Positions 26,550 to 35,731 of a DNA stretch of 64,000 nt are shown in pieces. The position numbers and the translations under genes are program-made. Source of the stretch: Brucella anthropi ATCC 49188 (GTDB lineage: Bacteria; Pseudomonadota; Alphaproteobacteria; Rhizobiales; Rhizobiaceae); the NCBI RefSeq assembly GCF_000017405.1, contig NC_009668.1, positions 1,667,001 to 1,731,000 on the forward strand, read 5' to 3'. The notes beneath the pieces are model-generated. The model was given only the letters and a program-made list of their open reading frames with translations, had not been told where the DNA came from and did no database searches. Every line of letters begins with the position of its first letter. Within the stretch, counting starts at the first letter, position 1.

Positions 26550-26571
26550 TGGCCCGGCTTCGACCGGGCCA
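26550..26571 (+). terminator. GC-rich hairpin after hss
   Basis: TGGCCCGG pairs with CCGGGCCA around CTTCGA, 6 bases after the stop codon. Only a short T-poor tail follows (TTCC), so termination may be partial, and the next gene starts 15 bases later. Confidence 0.55.
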
Positions 26572-26586
26572 TTCCATGAGGAATAT

Positions 26587-26919
26587 GTGCGTTTATCGAT
26601 ATTTGCCCGCAATACGATAAAGCTGGCTGTAAGCCGGTTTCCTGATCTGATGGCTCTGATCTGCGGACTTCTGGTCTTGCCCTGGATTCTAGGTGTGCCG
26701 GGGCATCCCAGCCAGACGGTGCAGTTTGGATGGACGATCGGGCTAATCTCGATTGTCCTCTATCTCGCTCTCTACCAGTTAACGAAATCCATTGCCTCCA
26801 TGGTCTCGTTCAAGAACAATACTGCGCTCAAGCACTATCTTCGTCGCGCACTTTCAGCGTCGTCGGTGATCGTCGCCGTCATGATGTTTATATCGGCAAT
26901 GCTGATTTTCGGGTCGTGA
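26587..26919 (+). CDS. Small hypothetical membrane protein
   Basis: The 110-residue protein has three hydrophobic segments (around 18-38, 48-66 and 88-108) separated by basic loops, and no family I recognise. It starts with GTG, with GAGGA seven bases upstream (CATGAGGAATATGTG). Close spacing behind hss suggests partial co-transcription, but a hairpin lies between them. Coding is inferred from the ribosome site and the orderly hydrophobic pattern. Confidence 0.6.
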   Translation: MRLSIFARNTIKLAVSRFPDLMALICGLLVLPWILGVPGHPSQTVQFGWTIGLISIVLYLALYQLTKSIASMVSFKNNTALKHYLRRALSASSVIVAVMMFISAMLIFGS

Positions 26920-27063
26920 CAGCGAAACGGAAAGATCGGGCACAGCCTTCCACTCTGCGCGGCGATCTTGCATCATTGTCAACAAATCGACAAACGGAGG
27001 CCCATTCCTCACAATGAGGGCTTGTTTTCGTGCAAGTTTCAATACATCAAACTAACCATCCCC

Positions 27064-27164
27064 GAGCGGTTCCAATCGGCACGGAATCGTTGAAGCCGCT
27101 CTAAATACTTGGTTTTACGCATTTCAGACGCCAGCCATTTCGCAGTTCTGGCCCGAAAATGCTT
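27064..27164 (+). repeat. Palindromic intergenic repeat, full copy (TAGAGC family)
   Basis: GAGCGGTTCC...GCCGCTCTA followed by a TTTTACGCATT linker and an arm ending GAAAATGCTTT. It ends directly before the GGAGAG ribosome site of omp10, the same placement as at 21164. Confidence 0.75.
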
Positions 27165-27181
27165 TAATGGAGAGCATGGAT

Positions 27182-27562
27182 ATGAAACGCTTCCGCATCA
27201 TTGCCCCTCTTGCAGTCATGTCGCTGGCGTTGGCCGCGTGTGAAACGACTGGCCCGGTCGGCGGCAATGTCCCGACCGTATCCCGCGCCCCTGCCGGCAT
27301 CGAAGGCAGCTGGGTCGATCCAAACGGCATCGTCTCGTCGTTCAACGGCGGCATTTTCGAGACCCGCTCCACTGACACAAACGAAAAGCTTGCCGAAGGC
27401 AACTACCGTTACCAGTCGCCGCAGCTTGTCGAGATCGACATGCGTTCCATCGTGCGCGGCACATCGTCAAAAGTGAACTGCGCACTTGTTTCTCCGACGC
27501 AGCTCAACTGCACGTCGTCGTCGGGTTCGCGCTTCTCCCTGACACGGCGCGCGGCAGCATAA
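27182..27562 (+). CDS. omp10: Outer membrane lipoprotein Omp10
   Basis: The 126-residue protein is very close to the Brucella lipoprotein Omp10 as I remember it: MKRFRI start, lipobox LALAAC with lipidation at cysteine 20, then GIEGSWVDPNGI, FNGGIFETRSTDTNEKLAEGNY and an end in SSGSRFSLTRR. Omp10 is an outer membrane lipoprotein and an antigen in brucellosis. It has several substitutions relative to the Brucella form I recall (for example in the region after the lipobox), which fits an Ochrobactrum-like genome. The start at 27182 follows GGAGAGCATGGAT; an in-frame ATG 15 bases upstream would add MESMD. Confidence 0.92.
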   Translation: MKRFRIIAPLAVMSLALAACETTGPVGGNVPTVSRAPAGIEGSWVDPNGIVSSFNGGIFETRSTDTNEKLAEGNYRYQSPQLVEIDMRSIVRGTSSKVNCALVSPTQLNCTSSSGSRFSLTRRAAA

Positions 27563-27700
27563 GCACCCGATATCTTGCGTAAGTTTCAAATATTTACGGC
27601 GCGAAAAACATTCGCGCCGATAGAATTGCGCCAGCGGCAATTGTCAGGATTGTAATTTGTCTTTTTTTCTCTAGTTTTCCGGCTGAACAGGAGTCGGAAG

Positions 27701-28753
27701 ATGAGTGAGATGGATAAAGTGCAGGAGAAGCCCAGCCAGACAACCAAAACTGAGGTGCAGGCAAAACTGCCCAAGGTCGGTGTTCTGCTGGTCAATCTCG
27801 GCACACCGGATGGCACGAGTTACGGCCCGATGCGCCGCTATCTGGCCGAGTTTCTCTCGGATCGCCGCGTCATCGAATGGCCGCGTCTTATCTGGTATCC
27901 GATCCTTTACGGCATCGTTCTCAACACTCGCCCGAAGCGTTCCGGCAAGCTTTACGACCGCATCTGGAACCGCGAGAAAAACGAATCTCCGCTGCGGACC
28001 TATACGCGCGCGCAGGGCGAGAAGCTTGCCACGGCGCTTGCCGACTATCCGAATGTGGTCGTGGACTGGGCAATGCGCTATGGCCAGCCCTCCATTGAAA
28101 GCGTGACCGACCGCCTGCTGCAGCAAGGTTGCGAGCGGATCGTCATGTTCCCCCTCTATCCGCAATATTCGGCAACGACGACAGCGACGGTGAACGACAA
28201 GTTCTTCGAAGCGCTCATGAAAAAGCGCTTCCAGCCAGCGGTGCGCATCGTCCCGTCTTACGAGACGGAACCCGTTTACATCGAAGCACTGGCCCGCTCC
28301 ATCGAGAAGCATCTGGAAACACTTTCCTTCAAGCCGGAAGTGGTCCTCGCATCCTATCATGGCATTCCGAAAAGCTATTCGGACAAGGGCGACCCCTACC
28401 GCCAGCAATGTCTTGAAACATCGCGCTTGCTGCAGGCCCGGCTGGGCCTTGATGACAGCCAGTTTCGCTCCACATTCCAGTCGCGCTTCGGCCCGGAAGA
28501 ATGGCTCCAGCCTTATACCGACGAAACGGTGGAAGAACTGGCCAAGCACGGGGTCAAGTCGATGGCCGTTCTCAATCCGGGTTTCGTGGCCGACTGTCTG
28601 GAAACAGTGGACGAGATCGGCAATGAGGCTGCTGAAGAATTTCTGGAAAACGGCGGCGAGAGTTTCAGCCATATTCCGTGTCTCAACGACAGCGAAGACG
28701 GCATGAAGGTCATCGAGACACTGGTGCGCCGCGAATTGCAGGGATGGGTGTAA
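27701..28753 (+). CDS. hemH: Ferrochelatase
   Basis: The 350-residue enzyme inserts ferrous iron into protoporphyrin IX, the last step of heme synthesis. Visible motifs are VLLVNLGTPDGTSYGPMRRYLAEFL near the start, MRYGQPSIE, FPLYPQYSATTT, the active-site histidine in ASYHGIPKSY and GPEEWLQPYTDETVEELAKHGVK. An N-terminal extension of about 25 charged residues precedes the core. The stop codon TAA is the first triplet of a TAAGGCA-type palindromic repeat. Confidence 0.95.
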   Translation: MSEMDKVQEKPSQTTKTEVQAKLPKVGVLLVNLGTPDGTSYGPMRRYLAEFLSDRRVIEWPRLIWYPILYGIVLNTRPKRSGKLYDRIWNREKNESPLRTYTRAQGEKLATALADYPNVVVDWAMRYGQPSIESVTDRLLQQGCERIVMFPLYPQYSATTTATVNDKFFEALMKKRFQPAVRIVPSYETEPVYIEALARSIEKHLETLSFKPEVVLASYHGIPKSYSDKGDPYRQQCLETSRLLQARLGLDDSQFRSTFQSRFGPEEWLQPYTDETVEELAKHGVKSMAVLNPGFVADCLETVDEIGNEAAEEFLENGGESFSHIPCLNDSEDGMKVIETLVRRELQGWV

Positions 28754-28831
28754 GGCAATAGGCGATTAGGGCAGTATGTTTGCCGCGCTAAAGCATCTAT
28801 TGTCATATTGCCCTACTGCCTTAATGCCTTA
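28751..28831. repeat. Palindromic repeat, TAAGGCA family
   Basis: TAAGGCAATAGG at one end and the complementary CCCTACTGCCTTA at the other, with TTAGGGCAGTATG and CATATTGCCCTA as inner arms. A shorter relative lies at 30324-30377. Its first triplet is the hemH stop codon and it ends just before the SPFH gene, so the two copies bracket the SPFH/NfeD pair. Confidence 0.65.
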
Positions 28832-28846
28832 AAAGGGAAACAATCA

Positions 28847-29836
28847 ATGACCGGTTTCGATATCACGCTGCTCATTCTGGCCGCACTGGTTCTGGCAACG
28901 CTGTTTGCCGGTATCAAGACCGTGCCGCAGGGGTTCAACTACACAGTCGAGCGGTTCGGACGCTATACGCGCACCCTCAATCCCGGCCTCAATCTGATCG
29001 TGCCATTTTTTGACCGCATCGGCGCGCGCCTCAACATGATGGAGCAGGTGCTTGATGTGCCGACGCAGGAGGTCATCACCCGTGACAACGCCATTGTCGG
29101 CGTTGACGGCGTGGCTTTCTATCAGGTGCTGAACGCAGCACAGGCAGCCTATCAGGTCGCGAACCTGCAATATGCGATCCTCAATCTCACCATGACCAAC
29201 ATCCGTACCGTCATGGGTTCGATGGATCTCGACGAGCTGTTGTCGAACCGCGATGCGATCAATGATCGTCTGTTACGGGTCGTCGACGAAGCTGCCCATC
29301 CGTGGGGCCTCAAAATGACCCGCGTGGAAATCAAGGATATCAATCCGCCGGAAGATATCGTCACCTCGATGGCGCGCCAGATGAAGGCAGAGCGTGACAA
29401 GCGCGCGCAGGTTCTTGAAGCCGAGGGCGACCGCAACGCGCAGATTTTGCGCGCCGAGGGTCAGAAGCAGTCACAGATTCTCGAAGCTGAAGGCAAGCTG
29501 GAAGCGGCCAAGCGCGAGGCAGAGGCACGCGAGCGCCTCGCGGAAGCCGAAGCGAAAGCCACCACCATGGTTTCCGATGCCGTTGCCAACGGCAATGTGC
29601 AGGCGCTTAACTACTTCGTTGCGCAGAAATATACGGAAGCTCTCAGCAATATTGCCAGCGCCAAGAACCAAAAGGTCGTGCTGATGCCGCTTGAGGCGAG
29701 TGCCCTTATCGGCTCGCTCGGCGGCATTGGTGCAATTGCCAAGGAAGTCTTTGGTGATGGCAGCAGGCCGGTAGACCCGGCACCGCAGCCGCCGACCCCT
29801 TCCCGCCCGCGCAGCGTTCCGTCCGCAGGGCGCTAA
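28847..29836 (+). CDS. SPFH/band 7 membrane protein (QmcA-like)
   Basis: The 329-residue protein has one N-terminal membrane helix (residues 3-22), a band 7/SPFH domain (VPQGFNYTVERFGRYTRTLNPGLN, then DVPTQEVITRDNAIVGVDG) and a long charged coiled coil (about residues 190-260, rich in A, E, R and K). It ends in a proline-rich tail. SPFH proteins form membrane rings that organise lipid microdomains and protease access. The NfeD partner follows 28 bases later, the usual pairing. The start at 28847 follows AAAGGGAAAC. Confidence 0.9.
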   Translation: MTGFDITLLILAALVLATLFAGIKTVPQGFNYTVERFGRYTRTLNPGLNLIVPFFDRIGARLNMMEQVLDVPTQEVITRDNAIVGVDGVAFYQVLNAAQAAYQVANLQYAILNLTMTNIRTVMGSMDLDELLSNRDAINDRLLRVVDEAAHPWGLKMTRVEIKDINPPEDIVTSMARQMKAERDKRAQVLEAEGDRNAQILRAEGQKQSQILEAEGKLEAAKREAEARERLAEAEAKATTMVSDAVANGNVQALNYFVAQKYTEALSNIASAKNQKVVLMPLEASALIGSLGGIGAIAKEVFGDGSRPVDPAPQPPTPSRPRSVPSAGR

Positions 29837-29864
29837 AGCTGCTCAAAAAAGAAGAGAGGGCGCC

Positions 29865-30326
29865 ATGATAATTGAATATCTGTCCGGTCTCGGCATATGG
29901 AACTGGCTTGTTTTCGGGCTGATCCTGCTCATTCTGGAAATCTCGGCACCCGGCTTCTTCTTCATCTGGTTCGGGCTTGCAGCACTTGTAACCGGTGCGC
30001 TCGCCTTTCTCTTGTCTTCGACGACAGGGTTTGGCTGGCAGTTTCAGACGGTTGTGTTTCTGGTTCTGGCCGTCATTTTCGTGCTGGTGGGGCGTCGCTT
30101 TTTTGGCTCACGCAGCACCGATGCCGACGAGCCCTTACTCAATCGTCGCGGCGAGCAGCTGGTCGGCCAGCGCGCGACATTGACCGAACCGATCATCAAT
30201 GGTCGCGGGCGTATCCGTATCAACGATACGATGTGGCGCGTGAAAGGCCCTGATCTGCCAACCGGAACAGAAGTCCGCGTTGTGGCTTTTGATCCGGTCT
30301 CGCTGGAGATTGAAGTGGCAGAATAA
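29865..30326 (+). CDS. NfeD family membrane protein
   Basis: The 153-residue protein has three or four membrane helices in its first 80 residues and a C-terminal OB-fold NfeD domain (LVGQRATLTEPIINGRGRIRINDTMWRVKGPDL). NfeD proteins act with SPFH proteins such as the one encoded just upstream, probably in membrane quality control. The stop TAA is the first triplet of a palindromic repeat. Confidence 0.9.
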   Translation: MIIEYLSGLGIWNWLVFGLILLILEISAPGFFFIWFGLAALVTGALAFLLSSTTGFGWQFQTVVFLVLAVIFVLVGRRFFGSRSTDADEPLLNRRGEQLVGQRATLTEPIINGRGRIRINDTMWRVKGPDLPTGTEVRVVAFDPVSLEIEVAE

Positions 30327-30377
30327 GGCAGTAGGGCAATATATCTGCCCTACAAAACATAATGCCTCAATGCCCTA
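30324..30377. repeat. Palindromic repeat, TAAGGCA family (short copy)
   Basis: TAAGGCAGTAGGGCA at one end and TGCCCTA inverted inside, related to 28751-28831. GTAGGGCA and TGCCCTAC form an 8-bp stem. It fills the gap between the convergent nfeD-like and kdsD stop codons and contributes the NfeD stop. Confidence 0.6.
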
Positions 30378-31379
30378 TCAAGCAGCGCCGATCCGCAGCA
30401 GGTCGTGGAAATGCACGAGCCCGATCGGGCGCCCGGCCTCGGTGACGATCAGTGCGCCGATGTGATTTTCATTGATGGTGTTGAGTGCCGCCGTCGCCAG
30501 CATGTTCTGGTCGACCGTCTTGGGCTTGCGTGTCATGACGTCGTCAACTGCCAAAGCCGCAAGGTTTCGGCTCAGATTGCGCGATATATCGCCGTCTGTG
30601 ACGATGCCTGCCAGATCACCACCACCGTCGACAACCACAACACACCCAAAACTCTTCTGCGCCAGAACCTTCATCGCGTCCGGCAGAGAGGTGCCCACTT
30701 CCACCAGCGGGAGGCGTTCGCCGCGATGCATGATATCGCGGATATGGATAAGACTTGCCCCCAACGAACCACCGGGATGAAATGTCTTGAAGTCACTCGG
30801 GGTGAAGCCGCGCGCTTCCAGAAGTGCTATTGCCAGCGCATCACCGATGGCAAGCTGCATCATGGTTGAGGTCGTGGGCGCCAGACCATGCGGGCAGGCC
30901 TCGGCAGTTTTCGGCAAGAGCAGCACGACATCCGCAGCACGACCAAGCGCAGAATCCTCACGTGAGGTAATCGCGATCAATGGAATGCGGAAGCGCTGCG
31001 AATAATTGACGATCCCCTTCAATTCTGCCGTTTCACCCGACCATGAGATGGCCAAAATAACATCGTCGCGGTCGATCATGCCGAGATCGCCGTGATTGGC
31101 TTCCGCCGAATGAACGAAGAATGCCGAAGTACCGGTCGAGGCAAAAGTAGCAGCGAGCTTGGAGCCGATATGACCGCTCTTGCCGACGCCCGTAACGACC
31201 AGACGTCCGCGCGAGGCGACGATACGCTTCACCGCTTCGACAAAGGGGCCGGAAAGGCCGTCATTCAGCGCTTCTTCAAGCGCTGCGAGGCCCGCATTTT
31301 CGGTCTTTATGGTGCGCAGCGCCGAAGCAATAGTCGCTTCCGCATCTGCCGGAGGGATGATCTGATCGAGCTTTTCCAT
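30378..31379 (-). CDS. kdsD: Arabinose-5-phosphate isomerase (KdsD/KpsF family)
   Basis: About 333 residues from the start chosen here. An N-terminal SIS sugar-isomerase domain (VVTGVGKSGHIGSKLAATFASTG, HSAEANHGDLG, AISWSGET) is followed by two CBS domains (DIMHRGERLPLVEVG and DVMTRKPKTVD). It converts ribulose 5-phosphate to arabinose 5-phosphate for KDO, the inner sugar of lipopolysaccharide. The start is uncertain: 31379 (MEKLDQII) gives a length close to E. coli KdsD, but in-frame ATGs at 31421, 31436 and 31442 and a TTG at 31463 are possible, and none has a clear ribosome site. Confidence 0.88.
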   Translation of the reverse strand: MEKLDQIIPPADAEATIASALRTIKTENAGLAALEEALNDGLSGPFVEAVKRIVASRGRLVVTGVGKSGHIGSKLAATFASTGTSAFFVHSAEANHGDLGMIDRDDVILAISWSGETAELKGIVNYSQRFRIPLIAITSREDSALGRAADVVLLLPKTAEACPHGLAPTTSTMMQLAIGDALAIALLEARGFTPSDFKTFHPGGSLGASLIHIRDIMHRGERLPLVEVGTSLPDAMKVLAQKSFGCVVVVDGGGDLAGIVTDGDISRNLSRNLAALAVDDVMTRKPKTVDQNMLATAALNTINENHIGALIVTEAGRPIGLVHFHDLLRIGAA

Positions 31380-31522
31380 GGCGGCAAGGGTTAACTTTTT
31401 CACAGTCGGTTGTCCAAACATTTGTGCAGCGAGCATCGCCATGAATTCAGCCGCAGCAACCAAGAATTAACCATGTGCCTTTACCGTTCATCTACCACGT
31501 TGCGACGGTTTGAAAACACGAC

Positions 31523-33109
31523 ATGCTATTTGCCAAGACCCCTTCTGGCGGTTCGACGCCCATTGCCCGCAGGCTGCAATGCCTGTTTTTGTCGGGCGTG
31601 GCGATAGCAATCTGGCATGGTTCTGCATTTGCTCAGGAAGCCTATCTGCGCGGAAGCGTTGCCGAGGACGTGCTTTCAGCCTCCTCGCCGGAAACGCTCG
31701 CAAATCGCGGGCTTGCCGCGCCCGGATATGATGACGGCGCCAGCGAGACGACCGACGACAGTTATACCCCGCCTGAAAACACGACAGCGGCAGACCCGAC
31801 CACCACAACACAAACCGCTCCGACCGTTCCCGTGCCGCAGGACCGTCAGCCGCTTCGACCCGACAATATTCGTGTTGGCTCGGTCGATACCGACGCAAGC
31901 GACGAAACGGGCCGGGCACAGCGCGAAAATCTCCGGCAATCGCCCGAGCAGGGCCGAAGCTTCACGCAGGAAACCGACCCGTTCGCGCCGGTCGGCATTC
32001 GCACCGGTTCGTTCATCCTGCGACCGTCGCTGGAACAGGGTATCCGTGTCACGACCAACGGCGACAACAGCGCAAGCGGTTCCAGCGCCGTTCTCAACGA
32101 AACCACGTTGCGGCTCAATGCACAGTCGGACTGGGCGCGCCATCAGGCAACACTCGATGCTTCGGGCACATGGGCCAAGTCCATTTCGGGCGAAGACGTT
32201 TCCGAACCGCAGGTCGATATTCAGGGCAAACTGCGTTTCGATCTCGGTGACCAGACGACCGTCAACACTGGCGCAGGCTATCGGCTGCGCCGCGAAAGCG
32301 CGTCAAGCCCGAACGGGGTCGTCGGCGCATTGCAACGGCCTCTGGTTCACACACTCAATGGAAGCCTCGGCGTCGAACGAGACATGGGGCTGATCTTCGG
32401 CAGCGCAACCGGACGGGTCGAGCACAATATTTATGGCGATGCGGAATTGTCCTCCGGCGGCACGGTCAGCCAGAAGGATCGCGACAACACCTATGCCAGC
32501 ATTACGCTGCGCGGCGGCTTCAGCCTGTCCCCGGCAATCAAGCCCTTCACTGAAGTTGAGCTGGGCAAGCGCATCTTCGACGAGAAGGTAGACAGCAACG
32601 GCTATGAACGCAGCGGATCACAATTTGCCCTGCGCGGCGGTATGATGCTGGATATGGGCGAGAAGCTGAACGGCGAATTCGCCGCCGGTTACATGCGCGC
32701 CAACAGCGATGATTCTCGTCTTGGCGACATCAGCGGACCGTCGATCAATGCAGCGCTCAACTGGTCACCGCTGCGCGGAACCGATGTGAGCCTCTATGCG
32801 CAGACAATGGTCGATACTTCGACCACGCCCGGCATTGCAGGGTCGCTCCTGCATTTTGCCAGCCTCGATGTGACGCACCGCATACGTTCAGACCTGAGCC
32901 TCAACGGCAGGCTCGACGCGAATATCCGGCAGAACAAGGATGGCACCGGAACCGATTACACGATCGGTGCGCAGATCGGGGCAACCTACTGGATCAACCG
33001 GTTTGTCGGGCTGGATGCGCGCCTGCGTCACGAATTCCTGACAAGCAAGATTTCCGATCGCGAATATACCGCCGACAGCGTCTATCTCGGCGTGAAGGTG
33101 CAGCGCTAG
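31523..33109 (+). CDS. Outer membrane beta-barrel protein (BBP2-like)
   Basis: The 528-residue protein has a signal peptide (cleavage near SAFA-QEA), a 100-residue threonine/proline-rich linker, and from about residue 150 a run of alternating polar and hydrophobic strands typical of a large beta-barrel, ending in an aromatic-basic strand (SVYLGVKVQR). The repeated pattern of strands (RPSLEQGIRVTTN, LRLNAQSDWARHQATLDASG, RFDLGDQTTVNTGAGYRLRRE) fits the putative beta-barrel porin 2 family. The role is unknown; secretion or surface-glycan export is possible. The stop TAG is the first triplet of an inverted palindromic repeat. Confidence 0.78.
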   Translation: MLFAKTPSGGSTPIARRLQCLFLSGVAIAIWHGSAFAQEAYLRGSVAEDVLSASSPETLANRGLAAPGYDDGASETTDDSYTPPENTTAADPTTTTQTAPTVPVPQDRQPLRPDNIRVGSVDTDASDETGRAQRENLRQSPEQGRSFTQETDPFAPVGIRTGSFILRPSLEQGIRVTTNGDNSASGSSAVLNETTLRLNAQSDWARHQATLDASGTWAKSISGEDVSEPQVDIQGKLRFDLGDQTTVNTGAGYRLRRESASSPNGVVGALQRPLVHTLNGSLGVERDMGLIFGSATGRVEHNIYGDAELSSGGTVSQKDRDNTYASITLRGGFSLSPAIKPFTEVELGKRIFDEKVDSNGYERSGSQFALRGGMMLDMGEKLNGEFAAGYMRANSDDSRLGDISGPSINAALNWSPLRGTDVSLYAQTMVDTSTTPGIAGSLLHFASLDVTHRIRSDLSLNGRLDANIRQNKDGTGTDYTIGAQIGATYWINRFVGLDARLRHEFLTSKISDREYTADSVYLGVKVQR

Positions 33110-33213
33110 AGCATGTCTCCCGAAAGTGGGATCCGGTTTCGGGATAAAGACATGATTAAAAACAAACAGATAGAGCATTTCCAATGATTCAATTAAAACA
33201 GGAAATGCTCTAG
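33107..33213 (-). repeat. Palindromic intergenic repeat, full copy, inverted (TAGAGC family)
   Basis: Read on the minus strand this has the GAGCATTTCC...GGAAATGCTC arm, the TTTGTTTTT linker region and the CCGAAACCGG...ACTTTCGGGA arm. Its plus-strand first triplet TAG is the stop codon of the beta-barrel gene. Confidence 0.75.
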
Positions 33214-33220
33214 TGTGGAG

Positions 33221-33254
33221 ATAAAACGGCATCCCTTTCGGGATGCCGTTTTAT
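33221..33254. terminator. Bidirectional terminator
   Basis: ATAAAACGGCATCCC pairs along 15 bases with GGGATGCCGTTTTAT around TTTC. With A-runs on one side and T-runs on the other it can serve both the beta-barrel gene and the convergent gluconate permease. Confidence 0.85.
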
Positions 33255-33261
33255 CGTGAGT

Positions 33262-34641
33262 TTAAGCGAGCCAGAACAGAATACACGCCATGCCGAAGCC
33301 CAGAAGCCCGATAAGGGTTTCCAGAACCGTCCAGGTTTTCAGCGTTGTCTTGACGTCCATATTGAAGAAACGACCGACGAGCCAGAAACCGGAATCGTTG
33401 ACGTGGGAGAGCATGACCGACCCTGCAGCAAGGGCGATCACCACCGCGGCGGTCTCAAGCCCGTGATATCCGGCAGCCTGAACGGCAGGCTGGATAAGCC
33501 CGGCAGCCGTTATCAGCGCTACCGTTGCCGACCCCTGTGCTACGCGCAAAATCGTTGCGATCAGGAAGCCTGCCACGATGACAGGCAGTCCTGTATCGGC
33601 GAACGCATTTGACAAGGCGTCACCAATGCCGGAAGCACGCAGAACACCGCCAAACATGCCGCCTGCGCCCGTAATCAGGATGATGGAACACACCGGACCG
33701 AGCGCCGAATCGAGAATGCGTTCGACGCTGGCTGCATCTCTGCCGCGCCGTGGCCCAAGCACATAGGATGCCACCAGCACTGAAATCAGGAGAGCAACCG
33801 GCGTCGATCCGATCATTCGCGCCAGCTGATACCAGTTTGCATCAGCACTGACCCAGCCTTGCGCGCGGGCAAAATCGAGCCCCGTATTGATGAAGATCAG
33901 AACCAGCGGCAGCAGAAGCAGCAACATGACCAAGCCGGAACTCGGGGGATTGACAGCTTCTTCTCCGTTTTTCCCGGCATCAAAACTATCGGGGATCGGA
34001 AGTACGATCTTCTTGCCGATCCATGCACCAAAAAGGTGCCCGGCAATGAACCAGACAGGTATGACGACCACGATCCCGACGAGGATGAGAAGCCCCACAT
34101 CTGCACCCAGAAGCTCGGATGCGGCCACCGGGCCCGGATGCGGCGGCACAAAAACATGCATCACCGAAAAGGCCGCTGCGACCGGAATACCGTAGAGAAG
34201 CAAGCTTCCTTTCAGGCGCCGTGCGACGGTGAAGACCACGGGAAGCATCACGACCAATCCCGCATCGAAGAAGATGGGGAAGCCGAAGATGAGCGACGCG
34301 ATGCCAAGCGCCATGGGCGCGCGCTTTTCGCCGAACCGTCGGATGAGATCGTCGGCAAGCGCCTGGGCGCCACCGGATATTTCAAGCAACCGGCCCAGCA
34401 TTGCGCCAAGACCGACCAGAAGTGCCACCCCGCCAAGGGTTGACCCGAAGGCGGAAGTGATTGTCGTCAGAATATTGCCTGCCGGGATGCCGGTCGCGAG
34501 CGCCGTCAAGAGGCTGACGATTATAAGCGCTACGAAGGCATGGACACGAAACCGGATGATGAGCAAAAGCAATAATAGAACAGCGCCCACCGCTATCGAG
34601 ATGAGCGCGCCTGCACCCATCGTCTGCTGGAATTCCTGCAT
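33262..34641 (-). CDS. Gluconate:H+ symporter (GntP family)
   Basis: The 459-residue inner membrane protein has about 12 helices. The family pattern is clear: GSTLGGVALLVGLGAMLGRLLEISGGAQ, IFGFPIFFDAGLVVMLPV and PGPVAASELLGADVG. GntP members import gluconate or related sugar acids with protons. Import of gluconate fits the KDPG aldolase encoded at 16374, though the genes are 16 kb apart. No regulator lies next to it. A ribosome site GGAGG is present upstream. Confidence 0.88.
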   Translation of the reverse strand: MQEFQQTMGAGALISIAVGAVLLLLLLIIRFRVHAFVALIIVSLLTALATGIPAGNILTTITSAFGSTLGGVALLVGLGAMLGRLLEISGGAQALADDLIRRFGEKRAPMALGIASLIFGFPIFFDAGLVVMLPVVFTVARRLKGSLLLYGIPVAAAFSVMHVFVPPHPGPVAASELLGADVGLLILVGIVVVIPVWFIAGHLFGAWIGKKIVLPIPDSFDAGKNGEEAVNPPSSGLVMLLLLLPLVLIFINTGLDFARAQGWVSADANWYQLARMIGSTPVALLISVLVASYVLGPRRGRDAASVERILDSALGPVCSIILITGAGGMFGGVLRASGIGDALSNAFADTGLPVIVAGFLIATILRVAQGSATVALITAAGLIQPAVQAAGYHGLETAAVVIALAAGSVMLSHVNDSGFWLVGRFFNMDVKTTLKTWTVLETLIGLLGFGMACILFWLA

Positions 34642-34686
34642 GCTTTATTCCTTATGAGGGGGGAGGAACCTGTTGGACCGATTGCA

Positions 34687-34714
34687 CCCAAAAGATGTTT
34701 CACACTTTTTTGGG
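34687..34714. repeat. Diverged half palindrome upstream of the permease gene
   Basis: CCCAAAAGATG...CACTTTTTTGGG resembles the second arm of the TAGAGC-family repeats, with the CCGAAAA tip changed to CCCAAAA on both sides, so pairing is kept (compensatory change). Confidence 0.5.
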
Positions 34715-34783
34715 TACGTACTAGGCCAAAAGCCTATTGTCATTGTCAAAAAAAGCAAGTTTCACGGAAATAATACCCGCGAC

Positions 34784-34814
34784 CATAAAAAAACGCCCCC
34801 TTTGCAGGGGGCGT
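34784..34814 (-). terminator. Rho-independent terminator after galU
   Basis: On the minus strand ACGCCCCC pairs with GGGGGCGT and is followed by a run of seven Ts, 24 bases downstream of the galU stop. Confidence 0.88.
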
Positions 34815-34837
34815 GACCAGAGATTTGACTGGTTATA

Positions 34838-35731
34838 TCAGGCTGGTTTGATGGTGTTCAGCAGATTGCCGATCGAGCTTTCGACCGAAGGCCGAATGTC
34901 GTTGCGCCACAACGCGAAGGCAACGTTGGCTTCGATGAAACCAGCCTTGGAGCCGCAGTCGAATGTCAGGCCCTGATAATCGAAGCCGAAGAATTTCTGT
35001 GCGTCGGCAAGCTTCAGCATGGCATCCGTCAACTGGATTTCGTTGCCAGCGCCCTTTTCCTGCTTGCTCAGAAGTTCGAAGATTTCCGGCTGCAGGATAT
35101 AGCGACCATTGATGTAAAGATTGGAAGGCGCCGTGCCCTTGGCAGGTTTTTCAACCATCTGCGTGATTTCGAAACCGCTGCCGATGGCTTCGCCCTTGCC
35201 GACGATACCGTATTTATGCGCTTCTTCCGGGTCGCATTCCTGCACGGCGATGACGTTGCCGCCGGTCTTTTCGTAAAGCTCAACCATCTCCTTCAGGCAG
35301 CCCTTCTTCGACTGCATGACCATATCTGGCAGCAGGAGAGCAAAGGGCTCATCACCGACGAGCTCACGAGCGCACCAGACTGCATGGCCAAGACCGAGCG
35401 GCACCTGCTGGCGGGTGAAGCTTGTCGTTCCCGGCTGCGGCTGGATATCCTGAAGATGCTCCAGTTCCGCCTTCTTGCCGCGCTCTGCGAGCGTGGAATA
35501 AAGCTCAACCTGCGCATCGAAATAGTCTTCGATGACCGCCTTGTTGCGCCCGGTGACGAAAATCAGATGTTCGATACCAGCTTCGCGCGCCTCATCGACC
35601 ACATACTGAATGACGGGCTTGTCGACGACCGTCAGCATTTCTTTGGGGATGGATTTGGTGGCGGGCAGGAAGCGGGTGCCAAGACCTGCAACAGGGAACA
35701 CGGCCTTGCGAATTTTTCGGATCGAACTCAT
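34838..35731 (-). CDS. galU: UTP-glucose-1-phosphate uridylyltransferase
   Basis: The 297-residue nucleotidyltransferase makes UDP-glucose for lipopolysaccharide, glucans and other glycans. The nucleotide-binding opening is [23 protein letters not shown], followed by [24 protein letters not shown] and a C-terminal [20 protein letters not shown]. Length is normal. The start at 35731 (MSSIRKIRK) follows GAGGAGAGGA; the frame is open 105 bases further upstream but that stretch is not coding-like. Confidence 0.95.
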   Translation of the reverse strand: MSSIRKIRKAVFPVAGLGTRFLPATKSIPKEMLTVVDKPVIQYVVDEAREAGIEHLIFVTGRNKAVIEDYFDAQVELYSTLAERGKKAELEHLQDIQPQPGTTSFTRQQVPLGLGHAVWCARELVGDEPFALLLPDMVMQSKKGCLKEMVELYEKTGGNVIAVQECDPEEAHKYGIVGKGEAIGSGFEITQMVEKPAKGTAPSNLYINGRYILQPEIFELLSKQEKGAGNEIQLTDAMLKLADAQKFFGFDYQGLTFDCGSKAGFIEANVAFALWRNDIRPSVESSIGNLLNTIKPA

